Below, piece after piece: positions 1 through 7,838 of a stretch of 26,605 nt of DNA (the first letter of the stretch is position 1; each line of letters begins with the position of its first letter). A program made the translations under genes and the position numbers. The notes under the pieces were generated by a model. That model did no database searches and was not told the origin of the DNA. It was given only the letters and a program-made list of their open reading frames with translations. This stretch comes from Bacteroidales bacterium UBA1215 (GTDB lineage: Bacteria; Bacteroidota; Bacteroidia; Bacteroidales; WCHB1-69). The DNA is taken from contig DBXJ01000059.1 in NCBI GenBank assembly GCA_002309475.1, positions 281-26,885 on the forward strand, written 5' to 3'.

Positions 1-9
1 TTCAATCAC
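1..9 (-). CDS. possible start of a gene leaving the left edge (partial)
   Basis: Only three codons are visible: GTG ATT GAA on the minus strand. They are proposed as a gene start because an AAGGAG ribosome-binding-like sequence (bases 15-20) sits five bases upstream. The maf gene ends 52 bp upstream on the same strand, so this would be the next gene of the DUF975-upp-maf group. No product can be inferred. The match may be chance, since ribosome-binding sites are often weak in this phylum. Confidence 0.3.
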
Positions 10-60
10 TGAAACTCCTTTTTTTTGTGTGGGAATAAGTCGTAGTAGTTTTTTAGAAAA

Positions 61-645
61 CTATAAAAAATTCTCCATCATTTGATAGACCAAATGGGTA
101 GGAAATCCCATAATGGTATAGAAAGATCCTTCAATTTTGTCAATTGCCCGCAAGCCTATCCATTCTTGTATGCCATAGGCACCGGCTTTATCGAAAGGAG
201 AGTATTGTTTAATATAGAAATTGATTTCTTCGTCTGTCAGTGTTTTGAAATGCACTTTTGCTATATCGTGGTTGACTAAAATTTTGTCTTGGTATTTTAT
301 GCAAACAGATGAAATTACTTTGTGAGTATTATCAGAAAGCATTTTCAACATTTCAAAAGCCTCTTGGTGATTTTTGGGTTTTCCTAAAATTTTGTCGTTT
401 ACACAGACAATTGTGTCACCACCGATGATGATAGCATCTTCGGGAGCCAAGTGGGCAACCGACAACACTTTTTGCCGGGCTAATTGTTCTGCAATTTCTC
501 CGAAAGATAGATTTAAATTTATGTGCTCATCTGTATTAGAGACGATGACATCGAATTGAAAACCTAATTCTTGCAGCAATTCTTTTCTTCGAGGAGATTT
601 TGAAGCAAGAATAATTTTTTTATCTTTGAATTGGTCAGCAAGCAT
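61..645 (-). CDS. maf: Maf-family nucleoside triphosphate pyrophosphatase
   Basis: A 194-residue cytosolic house-cleaning enzyme of the Maf/YhdE family. The family hydrolyses dTTP, UTP and modified pyrimidine triphosphates to the monophosphate and pyrophosphate. The phosphate-binding ASKSPRR motif is at residues 14-20, IIGGDTIV at 73-80, GKP at 88-90, AGAYGIQ at 154-160 and GSFYTIMGFP at 173-182, so all the family blocks are present at normal length. The start codon shares one base with the upp stop (TAATG), which suggests translational coupling. Family assignment is secure. Preference for dTTP/UTP over other substrates is inferred from family membership only. Confidence 0.95.
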   Translation of the reverse strand: MLADQFKDKKIILASKSPRRKELLQELGFQFDVIVSNTDEHINLNLSFGEIAEQLARQKVLSVAHLAPEDAIIIGGDTIVCVNDKILGKPKNHQEAFEMLKMLSDNTHKVISSVCIKYQDKILVNHDIAKVHFKTLTDEEINFYIKQYSPFDKAGAYGIQEWIGLRAIDKIEGSFYTIMGFPTHLVYQMMENFL

Positions 646-1298
646 TAGAAACTCATTTTTTCACCAAAAGCCAAGTCACCTGCATCACCGAGCCCGGGGA
701 CAATGTATGATTGTGCAGTGAGTTCGTTGTCAACGGCAACTGTCCAAATATCGGTGTCGTGTGGCAATACTCTTTGCAAGTAATCAATACCGGTGGCACT
801 CGAAATAATGGAGACAACATGAATTTTTGAAGGAATTCCGTAGTGTAGCAATCCTTTGAGAGATACTTCAACAGAATGTCCTGTAGCGAGCATAGGATCG
901 GCTAAAATAAGAATTTTATCGTTCAAATCGGGTGCGGAGATATAGTCCAATTGAATGATAAAAGAACCGTCTTTTTCGTGTTTGCGGTAGGCAGAGACAA
1001 AAGCACTTTCCGCATGGTCAAAAAAGTTTAGCATACCATGATGAAACGGCAGTCCGGCACGAAGAATGGTGGCGACAACAGGTTGTTGTGCCAACAAATT
1101 CATGGGAGCAATTCCCAGTGGGGAGTCAATATCTTTTTGTTGGTAGGGAAGTTTTTTGCTGATTTCGTAGGCAAAAACTTCTCCTAAACGTTCCAAATTT
1201 TTTCTAAACCGTTGGCTATCACGTTGAATGTCAATATTTCTTAATTCTGCAAGAAAATTGTTGGCAATGGAATTTTGTTGTCCTAATACGGTAACCAT
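645..1298 (-). CDS. upp: uracil phosphoribosyltransferase
   Basis: A 217-residue enzyme that makes UMP from uracil and PRPP in pyrimidine salvage. The PRPP loop LILADPMLATGHS is at residues 130-142, with His where many homologues have Gly or Ser. The uracil-binding C-terminal block YIVPGLGDAGDLAFG is at 198-212, and ATILRAGLPF at 76-85 is also characteristic. It lies 19 bp downstream of the DUF975 gene and overlaps maf by one base, so the three are probably cotranscribed. UMP feeds the UTP/dTTP pool that Maf-type enzymes police, a loose functional link. Complete and typical in length. Confidence 0.95.
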   Translation of the reverse strand: MVTVLGQQNSIANNFLAELRNIDIQRDSQRFRKNLERLGEVFAYEISKKLPYQQKDIDSPLGIAPMNLLAQQPVVATILRAGLPFHHGMLNFFDHAESAFVSAYRKHEKDGSFIIQLDYISAPDLNDKILILADPMLATGHSVEVSLKGLLHYGIPSKIHVVSIISSATGIDYLQRVLPHDTDIWTVAVDNELTAQSYIVPGLGDAGDLAFGEKMSF

Positions 1299-1317
1299 GT
1301 TATAATAAATTTAAAGT

Positions 1318-2001
1318 TTAAATTTCAGCAGTTTCTGTTATAATATTTTCTTCTTGAATTTCAGCAGATTCCAAATGACTATATTTCAACTCCTCATAGA
1401 ATGCAGCGTGAGAAGTTTGTCTATATGGTAATAGCAAAAAGAAACCTAATCCAAATGTAAGCAAGCAAAGTAAGAACCAACCGATGAAACTTAAGTCCAA
1501 TAGGAATAGTTTCCATTTATAGCCTTGCATCATTTTCATACTTTCGCGAATACATTCGTCTGCTCCCCATTCAGGGTGGTCGTAAGCTATGTAAATGGTC
1601 ATGGCGTAAGCATATGATTTAATAATGCCAGGGATGATTAAAAGTATTGTCCAAAAAAAGATAAAAATAGATTGCAGTAAAATAACTCCTATAGCTCTGC
1701 CCATATTCTTGAAGGCTTGAAACATTTTCGTAGTAATATCCGATTCTTCGGTACGATAAAACTGAAGAAAGGCAGTTTCAATACCATATCTTAGAGGATA
1801 AAGAATGACTAAGGTAAATATTAATGTTCCTAAAGAGTATAGTAATGTTTCTCCTGGCAGGTAGTTAAGATTATTTAAGTTTTGTATAGTAGCATTTCCT
1901 CCAGCAAGAAGTATGTATATAAAAGAAGCCAATACGGCATTTGCCCAATTCCCGCTTAATCTTTGTAGAGCCATTGCTCTTAATTCTTTATTAGAACTCA
2001 T
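1318..2001 (-). CDS. DUF975 family integral membrane protein
   Basis: A 227-residue membrane protein. It opens with NKELRAMALQRLSGNW (residues 4-19), the usual DUF975 start. It ends with the family signature running from IIPGIIKSYAYAM through a DHPEWGADECIRESMKMMQGYKW-type block (shown here only in outline) to LSFIGW. About five hydrophobic segments are visible and the C-terminal 25 residues are polar and acidic. The function of the family is not established. It is the first gene of the DUF975-upp-maf group and has a -7-like box 36 bp upstream. Family assignment is strong and the role is unknown. Confidence 0.85.
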   Translation of the reverse strand: MSSNKELRAMALQRLSGNWANAVLASFIYILLAGGNATIQNLNNLNYLPGETLLYSLGTLIFTLVILYPLRYGIETAFLQFYRTEESDITTKMFQAFKNMGRAIGVILLQSIFIFFWTILLIIPGIIKSYAYAMTIYIAYDHPEWGADECIRESMKMMQGYKWKLFLLDLSFIGWFLLCLLTFGLGFFLLLPYRQTSHAAFYEELKYSHLESAEIQEENIITETAEI

Positions 2002-2036
2002 AATGGTAGATTTTTGAAGTAATTACAATTATTTCA

Positions 2037-2044
2037 CAAAGGTA
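2037..2044 (-). promoter_or_regulatory. Bacteroidota-type -7 box for the DUF975-upp-maf group
   Basis: Read on the minus strand this is TACCTTTG, a full match to TAnnTTTG, the -7 element of the primary sigma factor in Bacteroidota. It would place the transcript start about 30 bases before the DUF975 start codon. No clear TTG -33 element was found at the usual spacing. Confidence 0.5.
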
Positions 2045-2137
2045 CAATATTTTTATTTAAAAATGTGTTTTTTGTAAAAATTATTTTTTAATGTAAAAAG
2101 GAATACAAAAAATGTAGTAAGATAAATGAAAAAATGT

Positions 2138-2145
2138 TACTTTTG
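2138..2145 (+). promoter_or_regulatory. Bacteroidota-type -7 box for the secreted protein-miaA group
   Basis: TACTTTTG fits TAnnTTTG exactly. It lies inside the longest possible reading frame of the following gene (ATG at 2134), which argues for the later ATG codons at 2155 or 2158. The 5' leader would then be very short. No good -33 element is visible. Together with the box at 2037-2044 it makes this a compact divergent promoter region. Confidence 0.45.
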
Positions 2146-2154
2146 CAAATTAGT

Positions 2155-2931
2155 ATGATGAAATTGAAGCATTTTTTGATTTTGGTATTGATATGTTCGG
2201 CGATGCAAGTTGTCGGACAAGACCATTTTGTTCTAAAAGGCAAAGTAGTGGATTGTTTAACCATGCAGCCTTTAGAGAATGCATGCATACATAATCTTAA
2301 TACAGGAATGATGTCTTTTTCAGATGCTCACGGCAGTTATGCAATACGAGTATCTAAACACGATACTTTGGCCATTTCGCGAGTGGGTTTCGAATTGGAA
2401 GTGTTAATCATGAACGATACCATTTACAATACAAAAAGCAATTGCTTTATTCGTTTGATGATGAAATCTATCATGTTGAAAAACTTCACAGTTTATGCAA
2501 TGAAACCTTATCCGTTGTTTGTGAAGGATATTGCCGAACAAAAGGCACCAAAAGAGAAGATAGATGTAGATGTAAATATTTCCGATGATGATAAGGCCCG
2601 CCTAACTGCCGACCCTAATAGTAAAAATCTATTGGCAAAAACTCCTTTGGCACATCCTATCAGTTTTTTGTATGAAAAATTCAGCAGAAAAGCCAAAATG
2701 GACAGACTTTATAATGATATGATGAAAAATCAAGATGAGGTTGTTCGTTTGGCACAAAAATACAATCCGCAAGTTGTGCATCGTCTCACGAATTTGGAAG
2801 GGGAGCAATTGGACGAATTTATGGTATATTGTGGATTTTCATACTATATTTTAGCCACAGCCACCGAAGTGGAAATTGAGCAGATGATTCTCAAAAAATT
2901 TGCTACCTATCAAAATGAAGTTCACCAATAA
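2155..2931 (+). CDS. secreted protein with carboxypeptidase-like regulatory domain, function unknown
   Basis: About 258 residues from the chosen ATG; 2158 is equally possible, and 2134 would overlap a promoter-like box. A signal peptide is clear, with LKHFLILVLICSAMQVVGQ ending near residue 21. Residues about 25-110 look like a CarboxypepD_reg/TonB-plug-type beta domain (LKGKVVDCLTMQPLENACI, then a DAHGSYAIRV segment). The rest is mostly helical and includes AHPISFLYEKFSRKAKMDR and LEGEQLDEFMVYCGFS. From memory this combination is a common uncharacterised family in Bacteroidota, probably periplasmic or at the outer membrane. Its last 17 bases overlap miaA. No enzymatic motif was seen. Confidence 0.75.
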   Translation: MMKLKHFLILVLICSAMQVVGQDHFVLKGKVVDCLTMQPLENACIHNLNTGMMSFSDAHGSYAIRVSKHDTLAISRVGFELEVLIMNDTIYNTKSNCFIRLMMKSIMLKNFTVYAMKPYPLFVKDIAEQKAPKEKIDVDVNISDDDKARLTADPNSKNLLAKTPLAHPISFLYEKFSRKAKMDRLYNDMMKNQDEVVRLAQKYNPQVVHRLTNLEGEQLDEFMVYCGFSYYILATATEVEIEQMILKKFATYQNEVHQ

Positions 2932-3829
2932 TCCTATCATTTTTATTGTAGGTCCTACCGCTTGCGGGAAAACCCATTTGGCAGTCCATTTAGCAGCAGA
3001 TATTGATGCAGAAATTATTAGTGCCGATTCCCGACAAGTATATAGAGGTATGGATATCGGTACCGGCAAAGATTTAAGCGAGTATCAGGTTGACGGAAAG
3101 AGTGTCCGGTATCATCTAATTGATATTGTAGATGCCGGCTATCAATACAATGTGTTTGAATTTCAACGGGATTTTTTTGCCGCTTGTCAGCAGATTAGCG
3201 ACAATGGTAAGCAAATACTTTGTTGCGGGGGAACAGGCATGTATATAGAATCGGTGATTAAACAGTATCGATTGGAACAAGTGCCTGAAAATGAGTTGTT
3301 AAGACAACAATGGGCAAGCCAATCAGATGCTATATTGATAGCAACATTGCAGCAAAAGAAAATTTTGCACAATGTGAGCGATACTTCAGATAGAAATCGT
3401 TTGATAAGGGCCTTGGAAATTGCCGATTACTATGCTTCGCATCCACAAGAATCTCAAGAGAATAAGTTGAATTACAAGATTTTCAATATAGATATTCCTC
3501 GTGAAGAAATGCGAAAGAGGATAGGCATTCGTTTGGATGAACGTTTGCAAAATGGCATGGTGGAAGAAGTGCAAAACTTGCTGCAGCAAGGCATCTCTGC
3601 AGACACTTTAAAATATTATGGTCTGGAATATAAATTTGTTGCTCAGTATTTGTTGAGAGAAATAGACTATCAAACCATGCACGATCGCTTGCAAATAGCT
3701 ATTGGTCAATTTGCCAAACGACAACAGACATGGTTTAGAAAAATGCAGCGGGAAGGTGTTCCTTTGATAAATATTCCCTATAATATGCCTTTAGAAGAAA
3801 AAATAACTTTTATAAAATCAAACATATAA
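2915..3829 (+). CDS. miaA: tRNA dimethylallyltransferase
   Basis: A 304-residue enzyme that transfers a dimethylallyl group to N6 of A37 in tRNAs reading UNN codons, the first step of ms2i6A synthesis. The P-loop GPTACGKT is at residues 13-20, DSRQVYRGMDIGTGK at 38-52, GGTGMY at 105-110, and the C-terminal AKRQQTWFRKM block is present. The common YKE motif region reads YGLEYKF, as in other Bacteroidota copies I recall. The ATG at 2915 is preferred over an in-frame TTG at 2900 because the P-loop then lies at a normal distance from the start. It overlaps the upstream gene by 17 bp, so translation is probably coupled. Confidence 0.95.
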   Translation: MKFTNNPIIFIVGPTACGKTHLAVHLAADIDAEIISADSRQVYRGMDIGTGKDLSEYQVDGKSVRYHLIDIVDAGYQYNVFEFQRDFFAACQQISDNGKQILCCGGTGMYIESVIKQYRLEQVPENELLRQQWASQSDAILIATLQQKKILHNVSDTSDRNRLIRALEIADYYASHPQESQENKLNYKIFNIDIPREEMRKRIGIRLDERLQNGMVEEVQNLLQQGISADTLKYYGLEYKFVAQYLLREIDYQTMHDRLQIAIGQFAKRQQTWFRKMQREGVPLINIPYNMPLEEKITFIKSNI

Positions 3830-3894
3830 GACTTATTGACTTATTTTGTTGATATTTTTTTGCAAACAAGAAACAATGTCAGCAAAGAGAATTG

Positions 3895-3902
3895 TATTTT
3901 TG
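3895..3902 (+). promoter_or_regulatory. -7 box just upstream of mutS
   Basis: TATTTTTG matches TAnnTTTG. It lies 21 bases before the TTG start proposed for mutS and inside the longer reading frame that begins at 3836, so it supports the later start. It would let mutS be transcribed separately from miaA. The -33 region is poor. Confidence 0.45.
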
Positions 3903-3922
3903 CAGATAGAAAACATAGAACA

Positions 3923-6529
3923 TTGGCAAAGACAGAAGAAAATTTAGGAAGTACTCCTTTAATGAAGCAATACAATACTTTTAAGGCGAAATATCCTGAT
4001 GCCTTGTTGTTGTTTCGTGTAGGGGATTTTTATGAAACTTTTGGAGAAGATGCCATCAAAGCATCTAAAGTGTTGGGGATAGTGTTGACACATCGTGGCA
4101 ATGGTTCTTCCAATGCGGAATTGGCAGGATTTCCTCATCATGCCTTGGATACTTATTTGCCAAAATTGGTGCGAGCCGGCTTCAAAGTGGCGGTTTGCGA
4201 CCAATTGGAAGATCCCAAAATGACCAAAACCTTGGTAAAAAGAGGGGTAACAGAAATGGTAACGCCGGGGATTTCATACAATGACAATGTATTGGAAACT
4301 CGTCAAAACAATTTTTTAGCGGCAGTGCATTTTGGTTTGGAATGCGGGGTGTCGTTTTTGGATGTTTCTACCGGAGAATTCTATATTGCACAAGGTAAAA
4401 TCAGTTATATTGATAAATTATTACAAAGTTTTCAACCCAGTGAGGTCATCGTGGAAAAATCTAAATTGCAAGAATTTAAGTCAACTTTCGGTGACAAATT
4501 TTTCTGTACCACATTTGAAGACTGGGTTTTTACTTCCGAATTTACCACCGACTTGTTGTTGAAGCATTTTCAAGTATCGTCTTTCAAGGGTTTTGGTGTT
4601 GAAAATTTGAATTTGGGATTGATAGCTGCAGGTGCATCATTACATTATCTATATGAAACACAACATACTAATGTATCGCATATTGTCAAATTATCCAGAA
4701 TAGAAGAAAATCATTTTGTTTGGTTGGATAAATTCACTATTCGTAATTTGGAATTGTTGGATTCTAACAATGATAATGCAGTTACTTTGTTAGATGTAAT
4801 TGACAAGACAATCAGTCCCATGGGGGCGAGGTTGCTGCGGAAATGGTTGTTGTTGCCATTGCGGGAACGTTCTGCTATAGAAGAACGACAACAATTGGTA
4901 GAGTTTTTGATGAAAAATGAGCAATTTTCATCCGCCATGGCAGAGCAGATAAAGACAATCGGTGATTTGGAACGTTTGATATCAAAAGTGTCGGTTTGTC
5001 GTGCCAATCCACGTGAGATGGTGCAGTTGAAACGTGCTTTGTATGCAGTAGAAGAAATAAAATCCTTAATAGAGCATACAGACGAAAGTTCTATTCAACG
5101 ACTCGGAGGTCAAATAGATACAGTAAAAAATATCCGTTCTATTATTGAAAAAACATTAATAGCCGAACCGCCTGTCAATATTTTGAAAGGTGGTGCTATC
5201 AAAGAAGGTGTTGATGCCGAATTGGATGAGTTACGCAATATTGCCATCAATGGAAAGAAATATTTAGCGGAAATTCAGCAAAGGGAAATGGAGCGGACGG
5301 GTATTTCTTCATTAAAAGTCGGCTATAACAATGTGTTTGGCTATTATTTGGAGGTAACCAACGCTCATAAAAACAAAGTGCCGCAAGAGTGGATTCGTAA
5401 ACAAACACTTACCAATGCAGAACGTTATATCACCGAAGAATTAAAAACTTATGAACAGAAAATTCTCGGTGCAGAAGATAAAATTTTGGTGATAGAACAA
5501 AGAATTTTCAACGAATTATTATCCGAGACAACTCGTTGGGTGAAACCTATACAAATTGATGCACAAATAATTGCACAATTGGATGTGTTGAATTGTTTTG
5601 CATTGTTGGCCAAGGAAAACAATTATGTTCGGCCACAGATTAACGATGGCTTTGCTATTGACATCAAAAACGGGCGGCATCCGGTAATAGAAACACAAAT
5701 GCCTTTAGGGGAGAAATATATTGCCAATGATGTTTATGTAGATAACGAGAAGCAGCAAATTTTAATGATAACCGGTCCTAATATGTCCGGAAAATCTGCT
5801 ATTTTACGACAGACGGCTTTGATAGTCATTTTGGCACAAATAGGTTCGTTTGTGCCGGCAGAAGAAGCAAAAATCGGCATTGTGGATAAAATTTTCACTC
5901 GTGTAGGTTCGTCTGACAATATTTCTTCCGGAGAATCTACTTTTATGGTGGAAATGAATGAAACTGCCAGCATTTTGAATAATATTTCTAATCGAAGTTT
6001 GGTACTTTTAGACGAAATAGGTCGTGGCACAAGTACTTATGATGGGGTTTCTATTGCATGGGCAATAGCTGAATATTTGCATGAAAACAAAACATGCCAT
6101 GCGAAAGTTTTGTTTGCCACACACTATCACGAGTTGAATCAAATGGCAGATACGTTTAAACGAATCAAAAATTATCATGTAACCGTTAAGGAAATCAACA
6201 ATAAAGTAATATTTTTGAGGAAGTTGGTACAAGGTGGTACAGAACATAGTTTTGGTATTCATGTGGCAAGAATGGCAGGCATGCCCAACGAAGTTTTGCA
6301 ACGGGCTACCGAAATTCTAAAAGAACTGGAAAATTCACAGCACGAAGAGTTGTCAAAATCTTTGTCGGCAAACAAGTCGAAAAAAGATTCGTATCAATTA
6401 AGTTTTATTACTTTGGACGATCCTTTATTGTTGCAGATAAAAGAAGAAATTCTCAATATCAATATCGATACGCTAACACCGGTAGAAGCGTTGATGAAAT
6501 TGCACGAAATTAAAAAATTGTTAAAATAA
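3923..6529 (+). CDS. mutS: DNA mismatch repair protein MutS
   Basis: An 868-residue mismatch-recognition ATPase. The start chosen is a TTG giving MAKTEENLGSTPLMKQYN. This matches the usual N-terminus of Bacteroidota MutS and puts the mismatch-reading Phe-Tyr-Glu at residues 36-38, as in the E. coli protein. A more upstream TTG at 3836 would add 29 residues without family likeness. Walker A TGPNMSGKS is at 617-625, Walker B LLDEIGRGTS has its Asp-Glu at 697-698, and FATHYHEL follows. Domain order and length are normal, with a short C-terminal tail after the ATPase. It lies 93 bp after miaA with its own -7-like box. It ends 7 bp from the convergent kdsC. Confidence 0.97.
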   Translation: MAKTEENLGSTPLMKQYNTFKAKYPDALLLFRVGDFYETFGEDAIKASKVLGIVLTHRGNGSSNAELAGFPHHALDTYLPKLVRAGFKVAVCDQLEDPKMTKTLVKRGVTEMVTPGISYNDNVLETRQNNFLAAVHFGLECGVSFLDVSTGEFYIAQGKISYIDKLLQSFQPSEVIVEKSKLQEFKSTFGDKFFCTTFEDWVFTSEFTTDLLLKHFQVSSFKGFGVENLNLGLIAAGASLHYLYETQHTNVSHIVKLSRIEENHFVWLDKFTIRNLELLDSNNDNAVTLLDVIDKTISPMGARLLRKWLLLPLRERSAIEERQQLVEFLMKNEQFSSAMAEQIKTIGDLERLISKVSVCRANPREMVQLKRALYAVEEIKSLIEHTDESSIQRLGGQIDTVKNIRSIIEKTLIAEPPVNILKGGAIKEGVDAELDELRNIAINGKKYLAEIQQREMERTGISSLKVGYNNVFGYYLEVTNAHKNKVPQEWIRKQTLTNAERYITEELKTYEQKILGAEDKILVIEQRIFNELLSETTRWVKPIQIDAQIIAQLDVLNCFALLAKENNYVRPQINDGFAIDIKNGRHPVIETQMPLGEKYIANDVYVDNEKQQILMITGPNMSGKSAILRQTALIVILAQIGSFVPAEEAKIGIVDKIFTRVGSSDNISSGESTFMVEMNETASILNNISNRSLVLLDEIGRGTSTYDGVSIAWAIAEYLHENKTCHAKVLFATHYHELNQMADTFKRIKNYHVTVKEINNKVIFLRKLVQGGTEHSFGIHVARMAGMPNEVLQRATEILKELENSQHEELSKSLSANKSKKDSYQLSFITLDDPLLLQIKEEILNINIDTLTPVEALMKLHEIKKLLK

Positions 6530-6536
6530 TTGATGA

Positions 6537-7058
6537 TTACCAGTGAAATGCACCATCCTTCAGCCATTTGTTTTGGGCACGGAGGGTTTGTTCAATGATA
6601 TCTCTTACACATCCATTGCCGCCATTGCGATGGGAGATATAGTCGGCAGTTTCTAAAATTTCTGTGGCAGCATCAGCCGGACAAGCTTTTAAACCGGCCA
6701 TTTGCATTACTTCGTAGTCAGGAATGTCATCTCCAACGTAAACAATATTTTCTTTTTGAAGATTTTTCTCTTTCATGTATTCCTGAAATTTTATGATTTT
6801 GTTTTCGCATTGCAAAAAAATGTCCATTTTAGGAAAACCTTTGTAACGCAATATCATGCTTTCGGAGTAGCCTCCCGACAAAATGCAGACATTAAAACCT
6901 TGTTTTAGAGCATATTGTATGGCATATCCGTCTTTTGTATCAGTTACTCGCAATTGGTCGCCGGAGGAAGTAACTAAAACTTTTCCATCGGATAGCACTC
7001 CGTCAAAATCAAAAATAAAAGTAGTGATATGGGCTAATTTTTCTTTGTAATTTTTCAT
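6537..7058 (-). CDS. kdsC: KdsC-like HAD phosphatase (Kdo-8-phosphate phosphatase)
   Basis: A 173-residue cap-less HAD phosphatase. The nucleophile motif FDFDGVLSDG has its aspartates at residues 17 and 19. The motif II Ser is at 61 in ILSGG, the Lys at 87, and motif IV VGDDIPD at 108-114. The C-terminal GGNGCVRDII is typical of KdsC. The family removes phosphate from 3-deoxy-D-manno-octulosonate 8-phosphate, giving Kdo for the lipopolysaccharide inner core. Motif II reads SGGYS rather than the common TGRxS, so a related sugar-phosphate substrate such as KDN 9-phosphate is not excluded. The start overlaps the DUF2520 stop by four bases (ATGA). It is the last gene of the porV2 operon. Confidence 0.85.
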   Translation of the reverse strand: MKNYKEKLAHITTFIFDFDGVLSDGKVLVTSSGDQLRVTDTKDGYAIQYALKQGFNVCILSGGYSESMILRYKGFPKMDIFLQCENKIIKFQEYMKEKNLQKENIVYVGDDIPDYEVMQMAGLKACPADAATEILETADYISHRNGGNGCVRDIIEQTLRAQNKWLKDGAFHW

Positions 7059-7837
7059 ATAGAGTGATGTTTTTTTTGCTGTTCTTGAATAATTTGTGTT
7101 AGAAAACGATACAAATTTCTTTTGTTGTCATTGTCCAGCATGGCAATATGTTTGTTGATAATATTCCAATCCTTTCTTGCTGCCGGTCCCGTTTGCGATT
7201 CGTAAGGACGGAGCAATTCTATCTTATTGGCAGTTTCTTTTATTAGAGGTTTAATGATATCAAAATCAATATTTTCTTTCATCAAAATTTCTTCTGCCAA
7301 GCCGTACAAGGCATTGGTGAAGTTGCTGGCGAAAACACCTGCTAAGTGTAATTGTGAGCGTTGTTTTAAGGTGAGAAAATAAACTTTAGTGCTGATGTCG
7401 TTGGCAATTGTAGTGAGTGTTGTTTTAGTAAATTCATTGCTCGCTTCTATACAGATAGGCACTTGAGAAAAATCGATAGGCTTATTTTTGCTGAAAGTTT
7501 GAAAGGGATAAAAAACACCAAAATTATCTGATAGACCTGCCAATACATTTGTGTCAATGCTGCCGGAAGTGTGGACAAAAATCTGCTCACAGTGAGGCAG
7601 TTGTGTAATTATTTCGTTGTAAACCTCGTCTTTGATGGACAAAATATTGACCATAGCCGGTTGGAAGTCAGTAATATTTTTTAAAACAGAAGCGTTTATT
7701 TCATGTGCTAATCGTTCTGCATTTTCGGAGTGCAAACTGAAAATGGAGTTGATTTTGTAGCCACAAATGAATAGTCTGTGTGCCAAATGCCATGCAACGT
7801 TTCCTGCTCCGATGATATTGATGTCAATATTTTTCAT
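7055..7837 (-). CDS. DUF2520 Rossmann-fold oxidoreductase-like protein
   Basis: A 260-residue protein with an N-terminal NAD(P)-binding Rossmann fold (IIGAGNVAWHL, residues 8-18) and a C-terminal helical DUF2520 domain. Family blocks include FVHTSGS (87-93), YPFQTFS (110-116), LHLAGVFASNFTN (163-175) and QTGPAARKD (215-223). It resembles pyrroline-5-carboxylate and 6-phosphogluconate dehydrogenase-type folds, but no substrate is established for the family. It overlaps kdsC by four bases and follows rdgB by one base. From memory it commonly neighbours kdsC in Bacteroidota, so a role in sugar or envelope metabolism is possible but unproven. Confidence 0.85.
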   Translation of the reverse strand: MKNIDINIIGAGNVAWHLAHRLFICGYKINSIFSLHSENAERLAHEINASVLKNITDFQPAMVNILSIKDEVYNEIITQLPHCEQIFVHTSGSIDTNVLAGLSDNFGVFYPFQTFSKNKPIDFSQVPICIEASNEFTKTTLTTIANDISTKVYFLTLKQRSQLHLAGVFASNFTNALYGLAEEILMKENIDFDIIKPLIKETANKIELLRPYESQTGPAARKDWNIINKHIAMLDNDNKRNLYRFLTQIIQEQQKKHHSI

Positions 7838-7838
7838 G

